Counted from the first letter of the stretch, positions 21,923-29,504 are shown. The stretch is DNA of 31,511 nucleotides from an uncultured Collinsella sp. (GCA_902495545.1 CABUXM010000016.1:1-31511); one strand, 5' to 3'. Notes: generated from the sequence alone by a model not told the origin. Made by a program: numbers and translations.

Positions 21923-22709
21923 GCTCTCGCACGTCAAGAAGACCTTTAACAAGGGCACCGTCACCGAGAAGCGCGCGCTCACCGGCGTCGACCTCACCCT
22001 GAATGACGGCGACTTTGTAACCGTGATCGGCGGCAACGGCGCCGGCAAGTCCACGCTGCTCAACATGATCGCCGGCGTGTACCCGCTCGATTCGGGCGTT
22101 ATTGAGCTCGACGGCACCGACATCTCGCGCCTGAGCGAGTCGCAGCGCGCCAAGTACCTGGGCCGCGTGTTTCAGGACCCCATGCGCGGTACCGCTGCCG
22201 ACATGCAAATCGCCGAGAACCTGGCCCTCGCCAAGCGTCGCGGCCAGCGTCGCGGCCTTTCGTGGGGCGTCACCAAGGCCGAGAAAGATGAGTACGTTGA
22301 GCTACTCAAGCGCCTGGACCTTGGTCTGGACACGCGTCTCAACGCCAAGGTCGGCCTGCTCTCGGGCGGCCAGCGCCAGGCACTCACCCTGTTGATGGCC
22401 ACGCTCACCAGGCCGCGCCTGCTGCTGCTCGACGAGCACACGGCGGCCCTCGACCCCAAGACGGCCTCTAAGGTGCTCAACCTGACCGAGGAGATCGTCG
22501 ACGAGAACCACCTGACCACGCTCATGGTCACGCATAAAGTGAACGACGCCATCCGTCTGGGCAACCGTCTGATCATGATGCACGAAGGCCACGTGATCTA
22601 CGACGTGGCGGGCGATGAGAAGAAGTCGCTCACCGTAGCCGACCTGCTGCAGAAGTTCGAGGAGGTCTCAGGCGGCGAGCTCGCCAACGACCGCATGCTG
22701 CTGAGCTAA
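21915..22709 (+). CDS. ABC importer ATPase (TrpZ/COG1101 type)
   Basis: A 264-residue ATP-binding subunit. Walker A is GGNGAGKST (39-47), the Q-loop lies in VFQDPMRG, the signature is LSGGQRQ, Walker B is LLLLDEHTAALDP, and the switch His is in VTHKVNDA. DEHTAALDP with an extended helix region (AKRRGQRRG) is typical of the COG1101 family that partners COG4120 permeases. I chose the ATG at 21915, which has GGGGG nine bases upstream; the ATG at 21906 lies one base after that SD. It completes the importer and is followed by two consecutive hairpin terminators. Confidence 0.93.
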   Translation: MLKLSHVKKTFNKGTVTEKRALTGVDLTLNDGDFVTVIGGNGAGKSTLLNMIAGVYPLDSGVIELDGTDISRLSESQRAKYLGRVFQDPMRGTAADMQIAENLALAKRRGQRRGLSWGVTKAEKDEYVELLKRLDLGLDTRLNAKVGLLSGGQRQALTLLMATLTRPRLLLLDEHTAALDPKTASKVLNLTEEIVDENHLTTLMVTHKVNDAIRLGNRLIMMHEGHVIYDVAGDEKKSLTVADLLQKFEEVSGGELANDRMLLS

Positions 22710-22747
22710 ACCTACCAAAAAGGGACAGGTTTATTTTGGCAGGTTTT
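22709..22747 (+). terminator. Terminator of the ABC operon; GGGAC-loop element, copy 3
   Basis: AACCTACCAAAA (22709-22720) pairs with TTTTGGCAGGTT (22734-22745, one mismatch), then TTAT. The loop AGGGACAGGTTTA plus flanking TTTT matches the loop of the element at 6757. It starts at the last base of the stop codon. Confidence 0.8.
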
Positions 22748-22763
22748 ATCTGCGCAAACGTCA

Positions 22764-22802
22764 AAACCGCCGCTAAGGGACAGGCGCCCTTGCGGCGGTT
22801 TT
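22764..22802 (+). terminator. Second terminator of the ABC operon; GGGACAGGC loop
   Basis: AAACCGCCGC (22764-22773) pairs perfectly with GCGGCGGTTT (22792-22801). A nested AAGGG/CCCTT stem extends it, leaving ACAGGCG as the loop. It contains AGGGACAGGC, as do the neighbouring elements. Confidence 0.85.
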
Positions 22803-22856
22803 CGCATATTATGTCGATAATCCAGCGTCAGCAGGAACTACTGGTTAAGGACTAAG

Positions 22857-22971
22857 GAAACTGCCACGAGAAGCTCTCTTCCCCGTCTCGCCTTGACCGC
22901 CGCACTCCTTGCCGGCGTGCTCGCCGGCGCCCCAGCTTACGCCACCGCGGCCACCCCATCTCAAGTTATCG
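22857..22971 (+). pseudogene. Vestige of a secreted-protein gene (signal peptide without ATG)
   Basis: In the frame starting with ACG at 22866, after a possible AAGGA SD at about 22855, the sequence encodes a textbook signal peptide: RSSLPRLALTAALLAGVLAGAPAYATAA, ending with an AYA-type cleavage site. It has ACG where ATG is expected and runs into a terminator hairpin after about 35 codons. The frame continues into MscS, so an MscS with a signal peptide is an alternative, but the hairpin and the separate SD argue against it. Confidence 0.35.
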
Positions 22972-23002
22972 GCCCGTCCGAATTTGATCGGACGGGCTTC
23001 TT
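22972..23002 (+). terminator. Intrinsic terminator upstream of mscS
   Basis: GCCCGTCCGA (22972-22981) pairs perfectly with TCGGACGGGC (22988-22997) around a 6-nt loop, followed by TTCTT. It has no intact gene directly before it; the only candidate is the signal-peptide remnant. Confidence 0.75.
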
Positions 23003-23045
23003 GGTGGGTATCATGGTTGAACGATCATTAGGAGGTTTTCCCTAC

Positions 23046-23813
23046 ATGGAATTGTTTGAGCCGATTCTTCATTTCTTTGAGCAACGGTGGGTCCACAACA
23101 TCATCTGGGCCGTCATCTTGGCGATAGGCACCGCCGTCGCCGCCAAGGTCGTATCCAAGACCCTGAACCATCTGCTTAACCGAGACGATAACCCGCTTCC
23201 GGCATCGAGTATCTTCATCAACATCGCGCGCGCCGTCATCTGGATGATTGGCGGCAGCTTTATCCTCGATAACTGCTTTGGCATTAACGCAAACGCGCTC
23301 GTCGCCGCCCTTGGCGTCGGCGGCATCGCCATCTCGCTCGGCTTTCAGGACACGTTATCAAACCTTATCGGCGGCATGCAGGTGACCTTTATGGGCATCA
23401 TCAAACCCGGCGACAATATCGAGGTCGGCGGCGTATCCGGCGTTGTCCAAGACATCACTTGGCGCCATACAACGATTGAGGATGCCTGTGGACAGACCAT
23501 CATTGTGCCCAATTCCAACATCTCCAAGAACACGCTCGTGCATTTGATGCCCTTTGGGCGCGTGGCCGTGCCCGTTGCCGTAAAGGACACGTCTAAGTGG
23601 GCTTCCCTTGACGTGCTGGCAGACGAGCTCACGAGCGCAACCAAAACGGCCGTCTCGCCCATCTCGGGCTTTGACAAGGAGCCCTACGTACTCTTTAGCG
23701 AAATCGGCGACTTTGGCATCAAAGGAAAGATCATCTTTATCGTCAGCGACGACAGCACTACTTTCACGGCAGCCGACGCCTGCATCCGCGCCATCGCCCC
23801 CATCATCGCCTAA
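23046..23813 (+). CDS. mscS: Small-conductance mechanosensitive channel
   Basis: A 255-residue MscS-family channel. Three transmembrane helices lie at about 17-37, 59-79 and 83-112; the third is the pore helix ALVAALGVGGIAISLGFQDTLSNLIGG. The beta domain that follows has GIIKPGDNIEVGGVSGVVQDITWRHTTIE and the IIVPNSNIS strand, as in E. coli MscS (286 residues). It opens under membrane tension to release solutes on hypo-osmotic shock. The start MELFEPILHFF at 23046 follows AGGAGG by about ten bases. The frame is open upstream through a terminator hairpin and a signal-peptide-like stretch, which I treat as separate. It ends in the GGGAC-loop terminator at 23812. Confidence 0.9.
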   Translation: MELFEPILHFFEQRWVHNIIWAVILAIGTAVAAKVVSKTLNHLLNRDDNPLPASSIFINIARAVIWMIGGSFILDNCFGINANALVAALGVGGIAISLGFQDTLSNLIGGMQVTFMGIIKPGDNIEVGGVSGVVQDITWRHTTIEDACGQTIIVPNSNISKNTLVHLMPFGRVAVPVAVKDTSKWASLDVLADELTSATKTAVSPISGFDKEPYVLFSEIGDFGIKGKIIFIVSDDSTTFTAADACIRAIAPIIA

Positions 23814-23851
23814 ACCACCGCAAAGGGGACAGGCATCTTTGTAGTGGTTTT
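23812..23851 (+). terminator. Terminator of mscS; GGGACAGGC loop
   Basis: AAACCAC (23812-23818) and CAAAG pair with CTTTG and GTGGTTT (23844-23850) with a 2-nt internal mismatch. The loop is GGGACAGGCAT, as in the hairpin at 22764. It overlaps the stop codon. Confidence 0.8.
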
Positions 23852-23906
23852 CATTCGTGGTACCATGGTTCATATCGTTGTTTAAACGACTAAGGGAGTA
23901 GACACC

Positions 23907-25823
23907 ATGGAAGAGGCCTATCGTCAAGCACGCAAGCGCGGCGAGCAGGGACGCCGTCGCGCCATTAGCCAAAGCGAGCATCCATACCTTACGGACCTCG
24001 ATAGCTTGGTTGCTCAGCTCCCCTTAGGTCAGCGAGTGAGCGTCGGCCTGCGGGATATTCCGCTCGAAATGGTCGTCGGCACGGTCACCAAAGGCCGTCA
24101 GTCCGCCTTTTCATGCAACTTTATGCCCCTGCTGCCGTTTAACACCGAGTTCGCCCGCAAGTGGTCCAACCTCTACGACATCCAGGTAACCGAGGGCTAT
24201 CGCGACCCCATCATCGTCACCGAGTTCATGCATCGGTTCTATGTCCAGGAAGGCAACAAACGCGTCAGTGTCCTCAAATTCCTGGACGCTCCAACGGTTT
24301 CGGCCAGGGTCACCCGTCTCTACCCCGGCACATGGGATTCCGTCGAAAGCCGCCTGTACGGTGAATTCTGCGCGTTTTGGCGCGTCTGCCCCCTATACGA
24401 GATCGAGTTCTCGCGTGAGGGAAGCTACGAGACGCTCGCCAAGATGCTCGGTCAGAACCTTATCGAAAAATGGCCGCAGAAAAAGGTCGACTACCTGCGC
24501 CACACCTTCCTGCTCTTTAAGCGCGCCTACCTTCGCGCAGGCGGCGACCACCTGGACATTACGCCCGCCGACGCCATGCTCGTCTACCTCAATGTGTACA
24601 ACCAGGACCGCCTACTGGATACGCCGACGGATATCGTCGTAAACCGCCTGTGCAAGATTTGGCGCGAGCTGGTCATTGCCGGCAAAAATGACGAGGACAA
24701 GGTCGATCTTGTCGAAGCGCCGAGCGTCGATGAGGAGGAGTCGCCCGCCAAGTCCACCTCCGGCGTGCTCAACTTCTTTATGGGCAAGACTGTCTATTCG
24801 GCGGCCAACCCCCTGCGTATCGCCTTTATCCATGAGTTCCCCTGTGCGGCGTCGAGCTGGGACAGTCTGCACGACCAAGGACGTCAGTATCTCGATGAGC
24901 ACTTTGACGGTATCGTGCGCACCGAGGCGTTCGAGGACTGTCACGATCCGGATGTGTTCTACGCCGCCGTGGAAACGGCTGTCAAACATGGGGCAAACGT
25001 CATCTTCTCGACCTCGCACCGCCTGATGGAATACACGCTCAGAGCTGCCGTTGAGTATCCCCAGGTTCGGTTCCTTAACTGCTCTATCGGCCTTCCCCAC
25101 CAAAGCGTTCGTTCGTACTTTGGCAAGATGTACGAGGCCAAGTTCCTCCTGGGCGCCCTTGCCGCCAGCATGGCGGACAACCATCGCATCGGCTACCACG
25201 CGTCGGTCTTCGCGTCCGGCGCGCTCAGCGAGATCAATGCCTTTGCCATCGGCGCCTCGCTGCTCGACCCCCGCGCGCAAATTATCCTCACCTGGGGCGA
25301 TGTGCCCGCCGGCGGTCTTACCGAGGCCATGTGCCGCGAAGGCGTGAGCGTCATGACCGGCGCTGACATGTCAAAGTCGCTCGAAGACCCCACGGCCTAC
25401 GGACTCCACCGCCTGGTCGATGGCAAGGTTTCCGGCATCGCCATGCCGGTATGGAACTGGGGCCGTTACTACGAGCTCATCGTTCGCAGCCTTCTGCACG
25501 GCACGTGGGACGAGACCAGTGACGACAACCAGGTTCGCGCCGTCAACTACTGGTACGGCATGAGCTCGGGCGTTATCGATATCCGTTACGCTCCGGGCCT
25601 ACCCTACCAGACGCGCAAACTCGTGCAGTTGCTCCGCAACGGCATTGTCGAGGGTTCCATCAACCCCTTTGGCGGCGAGCTCCACAGCCAGAGCGGCGTG
25701 GTACAGATCGAAGGCTTCCCTCCGCTGCCGAGCACGCAGATTGTCGAGATGAATTGGCTGGCGGACAACGTGGTAGGCACCATTCCGCAGCTCGACGATG
25801 AGCCGGGAGTTACCGCCCTATGA
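23907..25823 (+). CDS. Cytoplasmic ParB-like/BMP (PnrA/Med-like) fusion protein
   Basis: A 638-residue protein without signal peptide or membrane helices. Residues about 40-140 look like a ParB/Srx-type domain: LRDIPLEMVVGTV, then YRDPIIVTEFMHRFYVQEGNKRVSVLKFL, where EGNKRVSVLK matches the nucleotide-binding GN(K/R)R box of ParB N-domains. A helical middle (about 170-260) and an acidic linker (260-285) follow. Residues about 300-605 are a BMP/PnrA-like periplasmic-binding fold, with PLRIAFIHEF, VIFSTSHRLMEYTLRAA, and YFGKMYEAKFLLGALAA. BMP proteins bind purine nucleosides; B. subtilis Med is a cytoplasm-facing regulatory example. The role is unknown; nucleoside or nucleotide sensing is an inference. 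AGGGAG precedes the ATG, and the stop overlaps the next gene by ATGA. Confidence 0.82.
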   Translation: MEEAYRQARKRGEQGRRRAISQSEHPYLTDLDSLVAQLPLGQRVSVGLRDIPLEMVVGTVTKGRQSAFSCNFMPLLPFNTEFARKWSNLYDIQVTEGYRDPIIVTEFMHRFYVQEGNKRVSVLKFLDAPTVSARVTRLYPGTWDSVESRLYGEFCAFWRVCPLYEIEFSREGSYETLAKMLGQNLIEKWPQKKVDYLRHTFLLFKRAYLRAGGDHLDITPADAMLVYLNVYNQDRLLDTPTDIVVNRLCKIWRELVIAGKNDEDKVDLVEAPSVDEEESPAKSTSGVLNFFMGKTVYSAANPLRIAFIHEFPCAASSWDSLHDQGRQYLDEHFDGIVRTEAFEDCHDPDVFYAAVETAVKHGANVIFSTSHRLMEYTLRAAVEYPQVRFLNCSIGLPHQSVRSYFGKMYEAKFLLGALAASMADNHRIGYHASVFASGALSEINAFAIGASLLDPRAQIILTWGDVPAGGLTEAMCREGVSVMTGADMSKSLEDPTAYGLHRLVDGKVSGIAMPVWNWGRYYELIVRSLLHGTWDETSDDNQVRAVNYWYGMSSGVIDIRYAPGLPYQTRKLVQLLRNGIVEGSINPFGGELHSQSGVVQIEGFPPLPSTQIVEMNWLADNVVGTIPQLDDEPGVTAL

Positions 25824-26530
25824 AAATCCTTGCCATAGCCGATACCGAAGAACGATGCCTTTGGGAGTGCTTTCGCAAGGAACGCTTTGAGGGAGTCGAC
25901 CTGATTTTGTCCGCCGGCGATCTGGACCCGGACTATCTTGAGTTTTTGGTTACGGTCATCAACAAACCGCTCATCTACGTGCGTGGCAATCACGATGACC
26001 GCTACGCACGTCATGCACCGGGCGGATGCATCTGCGTAGAAGACAGCGTGTACACGTACCGAGGGATTCGCATTGCGGGCCTTGGCGGGTCCATGCGTTA
26101 TCGCGACGGCGCCAACATGTACACCGAACGCGAGATGTCCAAGCGCATGCGTAAGCTGTCGCGTAAGGTTAGGATGGTCGGCGGGTGCGACATTCTGCTT
26201 ACCCATGCGCCCGCCGCCGGTATGGGTGATCTGGACGATCTACCGCATCGAGGGTTTGAGTGCTTTAACACGGCGCTTGAGTCCTGGGGGGCCGACTACA
26301 TGGTGCATGGGCATGTACACCAAAGCTACGGTTACGATTTTCAGCGCGAGCGACAGCATGTGTGTGGAACGACGATCATCAACGCCTGCGGCTATACGCA
26401 GTTTGAGCTCGACCAGACGCGCTACCCCATCCGTGGCTGGCAGGCAGCCTGGCTCAATTCGCAAACCATGCGCCGCGAGCTCAAGCGCCACGAGGCCATT
26501 GAGTCCTCAACAGCCAGAACACCCTGGTAA
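25820..26530 (+). CDS. Calcineurin-like metallophosphoesterase
   Basis: A 236-residue phosphoesterase. Metal-binding blocks are D8-T-E10 (the usual DxH has Glu in place of His), GD at 33-34 (SAGDLDPD), GNHDD at 56-60, LTHAPA with H129, and GHVH at 164-167. Such enzymes hydrolyse phospho-mono- or di-esters, often small nucleotides, using two metal ions. The start overlaps the stop of the ParB/BMP gene (ATGA), so the two proteins are made together and probably act on the same pathway. The DxE first motif occurs in some members but may alter metal preference. A perfect 18-bp terminator begins at the stop codon. Confidence 0.9.
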   Translation: MKILAIADTEERCLWECFRKERFEGVDLILSAGDLDPDYLEFLVTVINKPLIYVRGNHDDRYARHAPGGCICVEDSVYTYRGIRIAGLGGSMRYRDGANMYTEREMSKRMRKLSRKVRMVGGCDILLTHAPAAGMGDLDDLPHRGFECFNTALESWGADYMVHGHVHQSYGYDFQRERQHVCGTTIINACGYTQFELDQTRYPIRGWQAAWLNSQTMRRELKRHEAIESSTARTPW

Positions 26531-26569
26531 CCACCTCAAAGGGGACGCTGTCCCCTTTGAGGTGGTTTT
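26529..26569 (+). terminator. Terminator of the ParB/BMP-phosphoesterase operon
   Basis: AACCACCTCAAAGGGGAC (26529-26546) and its perfect 18-bp complement (26550-26567) close around the loop GCT, with T after. The stem includes AAAGGGGAC, the motif found in the loops of related hairpins upstream. Confidence 0.92.
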
Positions 26570-26582
26570 GGCACGCGATAGC

Positions 26583-26621
26583 AAGAAACCCGGTCCCACA
26601 CGAGGCGGAACCGGGTTTCTT
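26583..26621 (-). terminator. Terminator of rplK-rplA
   Basis: AAGAAACCCGGT (26583-26594) pairs perfectly with ACCGGGTTTCTT (26610-26621). It lies about 36 bp after the rplA stop on the minus strand and can act in both directions between convergent genes. Confidence 0.85.
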
Positions 26622-26657
26622 TAGCAATGCTTGCTTTGCTCAGGCAGTAACTAGCAG

Positions 26658-27365
26658 TTACTCAGCCAGGAAGTCACGCTGGACAGCGGGATCGACCTTG
26701 ACGCCAGGGCCCATGGTGGAAGACACGGAGATGGACTTGACATACTTGCCCTTAGCAGAAGAGGGCTTGACGCGCAGGATCTCGGTGTACAGGGCAGCGT
26801 AGTTCTCGACGAGCTGCTGCTCAGAGAAGGACTTCTTGCCCAGGGGCACGTGGCAGATGCCGTAGCGGTCGGCACGATACTCAACGCGGCCGGCCTTGAG
26901 CTCGGAGACCATCTTGGCGACGTCCATGGTCACGGTACCGAGCTTAGGGTTCGGCATGAGGCCACGGGGACCAAGGATCTTACCGATGCGGCCAACCTTG
27001 GCCATCATGTTCGGCGTAGCGATAGCGGCGTCGAAGTTGATCTCGCCCTTCTGGATCTGGGCGACGAGATCGTCGGAACCGATGATGTCGGCGCCGGCAG
27101 CCTCGGCCTCGCGGGCCTTCTCGCCCTCGGCGAAGACGGCAACACGAACGGTCTTGCCGGTGCCGTGGGGCAGGGAGATGGAACCACGGATGTTCTGGTC
27201 AGCCTTACGAGTATCGATGCCCAGACGGAAGTGGGCCTCGACGGTCTCGTCGAACTTGGCGGTGTCGAGCTCCTTGATGAGCTTGGCAGCCTGAAGGGGG
27301 GTGTAGAGCGTGGCGCGGTCGATCTTCTCGGCAGCGGCGTTATAGCTCTTACCATGCTTAGCCAT
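26658..27365 (-). CDS. rplA: 50S ribosomal protein L1
   Basis: A 235-residue L1, of normal length. It begins MAKHGKSYNAAAEKIDRATLYTP and contains the family signature in GPRGLMPNPKLGTVT plus EAHFRLGIDTRKADQNIRGS. L1 forms the mobile arm beside the ribosomal E site and, in other bacteria, represses its own operon. The ATG at 27365-27363 has AGGAGG eight bases before; a Met two codons earlier is too close to that SD. It follows rplK by 117 bp and ends the operon; rplJ does not follow. Confidence 0.97.
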   Translation of the reverse strand: MAKHGKSYNAAAEKIDRATLYTPLQAAKLIKELDTAKFDETVEAHFRLGIDTRKADQNIRGSISLPHGTGKTVRVAVFAEGEKAREAEAAGADIIGSDDLVAQIQKGEINFDAAIATPNMMAKVGRIGKILGPRGLMPNPKLGTVTMDVAKMVSELKAGRVEYRADRYGICHVPLGKKSFSEQQLVENYAALYTEILRVKPSSAKGKYVKSISVSSTMGPGVKVDPAVQRDFLAE

Positions 27366-27482
27366 GTGCATTACCTCCTGTGGTTAAACGGGCGTGAGCC
27401 CTCCCACATCGTATCGTGTGCCCTATTGCACACATTTAACGGGCGCCCCGGTCGGAGCACCCGTCGTTACCATAAGAAATAG

Positions 27483-27911
27483 CTACTCAGCGATGGTGAC
27501 GCCCATGGAACGGGCGGTACCGGCGATGATCTTCTTGGCGGCGTCAATGTCGTTGGCATTGAGGTCCGGCATCTTGATCTCGGCGATCTTGGTGAGCTGC
27601 TCCTGGGAGAGCTGACCAACCTTGTCGGCCTGGGGCTTAGCGGAACCAGACTTGAGGTTCAGCTCCTTCTTGATGAGGTGAGCCGCCGGCGGGGTCTTGG
27701 TGATGAAGGAGAAGGACTTATCCTCGTAGACAGAGATCTCAACGGGGATGATGTCGCCCTTCTTGTCCTGCGTCTCGGCGTTAAAGGCCTGGCAGAACTG
27801 CATGATGTTCACGCCAGCAGCGCCCAGGGCGGGGCCGACGGGAGGAGCGGGGTTTGCTGCACCAGCAGGAATCTGGAGCTTAATGACGTTGGCAACCTTC
27901 TTCTCAGCCAT
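27483..27911 (-). CDS. rplK: 50S ribosomal protein L11
   Basis: A 142-residue L11, the standard length. The N-terminal domain has VANVIKLQIPAGAANPAPPVGPALGAAGVNIMQFCQAFNA, with the Pro-rich thiostrepton-site helix. The C-terminal RNA-binding domain ends in KIAEIKMPDLNANDIDAAKKIIAGTARSMGV. It binds the GTPase-associated centre of 23S rRNA and is needed for RelA-type stringent activation. The ATG at 27911-27909 follows AAGGA by six bases. It lies 120 bp after nusG in the operon. Confidence 0.97.
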   Translation of the reverse strand: MAEKKVANVIKLQIPAGAANPAPPVGPALGAAGVNIMQFCQAFNAETQDKKGDIIPVEISVYEDKSFSFITKTPPAAHLIKKELNLKSGSAKPQADKVGQLSQEQLTKIAEIKMPDLNANDIDAAKKIIAGTARSMGVTIAE

Positions 27912-28031
27912 GGTCATTCCTTTCGAATCACGAGTGTGAAGTACTTGCTATATCGTAAGCACGCACGTGTTAGAAGCACTCCTGAGATGAGCAGTCACAG
28001 AAGAAGCACGCTCGCGCGAACGGACGAAAAC

Positions 28032-28568
28032 TTAAGCGATGACAGCGACCTGGTTAAAGTCGAGCTCGACCGGCGTCTCGCGGCCAAAGATCATCAGCGT
28101 GACCTTGAGCTTGCCAGCCTCGGTGTTAACCTCGGAGACCTTGCCATCAAAGTCGGTAAGCGGGCCATCGGTAACACGGACGGACGTGCCGACCTCAATA
28201 TCAACCGAGGTGCGCTTGGGCGAATCGCCCTTACCGGGACGACGAGTCATCTTATTGTACTCGTCGCGGGAAAGCGGAGCGGGCTTGCCGTTGCCGCCCA
28301 GGAAACCGGTGACGCCGGGCGTGTTGCGAACACACGTCCATGCATCGTCATCCATCTCCATGCGGACCAGGACATAACCCGGGAAGATCTTCGAATCCTT
28401 GGTCTCACGCTTGCCACCCTCTTTAATCTCGGTGACGCGCTCCATAGGAATCTCGATATCAAAGATACGGTCCTGCATGCCCATAGTCTCGATGCGATGC
28501 TCGAGATCGGACTTAACGCGGTTCTCGTATCCAGAGTAAGTGTGAACGACGTACCAACGCTTAGACAT
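28032..28568 (-). CDS. nusG: Transcription elongation/antitermination factor NusG
   Basis: A 178-residue NusG. The NGN domain starts RWYVVHTYSGYENRVKSDLEHRI and contains KIFPGYVLVRMEMDDDAWTCVRNTPGVTGFLG; the C-terminal KOW domain has GTSVRVTDGPLTDFDGKVSEVN and ends VELDFNQVAVIA. It binds RNA polymerase across the cleft and links it to Rho and the ribosome. Its start lies 3 nt after the secE stop, with GAGGGG as the ribosome binding site, so the two are co-translated. Confidence 0.97.
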   Translation of the reverse strand: MSKRWYVVHTYSGYENRVKSDLEHRIETMGMQDRIFDIEIPMERVTEIKEGGKRETKDSKIFPGYVLVRMEMDDDAWTCVRNTPGVTGFLGGNGKPAPLSRDEYNKMTRRPGKGDSPKRTSVDIEVGTSVRVTDGPLTDFDGKVSEVNTEAGKLKVTLMIFGRETPVELDFNQVAVIA

Positions 28569-28571
28569 GGT

Positions 28572-28910
28572 TTAGCCCCTCAATCCAGAGAACAGAGCAA
28601 GAGCCTCGCCAAAGCCAGCATCGAGCAGAGCGATGACGACGCCGACGACGATCAGAGAAGCGCAAACGACGACCGAGTAGTTCACGAGCTCCTTCTTATC
28701 GGGCCACGTGACACGCTTCATCTCGGACTTGACCGAAGCGAAATACTTCTTGGTGCGGGCGAAGAAACCAGGCTTCTCGTTCTTCTTGGACTTCGCAGCC
28801 TTCTCGTTCTTCTTGGCAACGGCCTTCTTGGCCTCAACCTTGGAGTTGGCGGCAGCGTTGTTGGCAGGTGCCGGCTGCTGAGCCTTCTTCTTGTTCTTCT
28901 TGTTGGCCAT
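28572..28910 (-). CDS. secE: Preprotein translocase subunit SecE
   Basis: A 112-residue SecE with a single transmembrane helix near the C-terminus (VVVCASLIVVGVVIALLDA) preceded by the conserved amphipathic SVKSEMKRVTWPDKKELVNYS. The first 50 residues are a Lys/Ala-rich hydrophilic extension (KKNKKKAQQ..., KKAVAKKNEKAAKSKKNEK), which is common in actinobacterial SecE and absent from the short Firmicutes form. It clamps SecY in the export channel. GGAGG lies about ten bases before the ATG. It lies between tRNA-Trp and nusG, the classical arrangement. Confidence 0.95.
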   Translation of the reverse strand: MANKKNKKKAQQPAPANNAAANSKVEAKKAVAKKNEKAAKSKKNEKPGFFARTKKYFASVKSEMKRVTWPDKKELVNYSVVVCASLIVVGVVIALLDAGFGEALALFSGLRG

Positions 28911-28986
28911 TTGGGTTACCTCCGCGCAATGCGCTTATACATGAGTAAACCGTAAGCCCCCAATTGGGAGCTTACGGAATAATGAC

Positions 28987-29062
28987 TGGCACGCCAGGAA
29001 GGACTCGAACCCTCAACACTCGGTTTTGGAGACCGATGCTCTACCAATTGAACTACTGGCGT
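28987..29062 (-). tRNA. tRNA-Trp (CCA anticodon)
   Basis: A 76-nt cloverleaf on the minus strand. The acceptor ACGCCAG pairs with CTGGCGT, the discriminator is G and CCA is encoded. The anticodon stem-loop CGGTCTCCAAAACCG gives anticodon CCA, and the T arm contains GGTTCGAGTCC. It lies between rpmG and secE. Confidence 0.97.
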
Positions 29063-29075
29063 ATGTGACTAGAGA

Positions 29076-29225
29076 CTAGCGAGTCTCTTTGTGCAGCGTG
29101 TGGTGACGGCACCAGGGGCAATACTTCTTGATCTCCATACGATCAGGCATGTTCGCCTTGTTCTTGGTGGTCGTATAGTTGCGGCGCTTGCACTCAGTGC
29201 ACGCAAGAGTAACTAGAGTACGCAT
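29076..29225 (-). CDS. rpmG: 50S ribosomal protein L33
   Basis: A 49-residue protein that begins MRTLVTLACTECKRRNYTT and ends HHTLHKETR. It keeps both zinc-binding pairs, CTEC and CPWC, so it is the zinc (C+) form of L33 rather than the zinc-free stress form. The motif KNKANMPDRMEIKKYCPWC is diagnostic. The ATG at 29225-29223 is preceded by AAAGG and CAGGA. It lies just upstream of tRNA-Trp and secE and is the first gene after the promoter at 29271-29300. Confidence 0.95.
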   Translation of the reverse strand: MRTLVTLACTECKRRNYTTTKNKANMPDRMEIKKYCPWCRHHTLHKETR

Positions 29226-29270
29226 GTATCCTGAACCTTTCATATCCGCCCCGTACGGGCACGAGATGGT

Positions 29271-29300
29271 ACTTTATCAGCTCTATGTAAGTGCTGTCAA
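29271..29300 (-). promoter_or_regulatory. Promoter of rpmG-tRNA-Trp-secE-nusG
   Basis: Minus-strand TTGACA (29300-29295) is a perfect -35; TAAAGT (29276-29271) lies 18 bp downstream. The expected start is about 40 bp before rpmG, and the short leader contains GCCCCGTACGGGC. Confidence 0.7.
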
Positions 29301-29440
29301 TGAAAACCTCGAATCAATTGGTTCTCGCTGGATCCATTCATATTTGGAACACATCAATGAAGCCAGCGAGATCTAATCGATCCATCACGCTCGGCTTAAG
29401 GGCGAGCGAAGCGTAATCGGCGGGGAATAAGTCCCGCGTA

Positions 29441-29475
29441 GAAAAGAACCCGGCACCCTATAAGTGCCGGGTTCT
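29441..29475 (-). terminator. Terminator of tuf
   Basis: On the minus strand AGAACCCGGCAC (29475-29464) pairs with GTGCCGGGTTCT (29456-29445) around a 7-nt loop, followed by TTTC. It begins about 30 bp after the tuf stop. Confidence 0.9.
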
Positions 29476-29504
29476 CTCTAAGTCAGCTATATCAAAGAGC
29501 TAAT

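Noticed and set aside
27366..27482. Terminator between rplK and rplA
   Set aside because: A hairpin based on ACGGGTGC/GCGCCCGT exists on the minus strand but is followed by TTAAATG and not a T run; it may be an L1-binding structure, but I could not support that.
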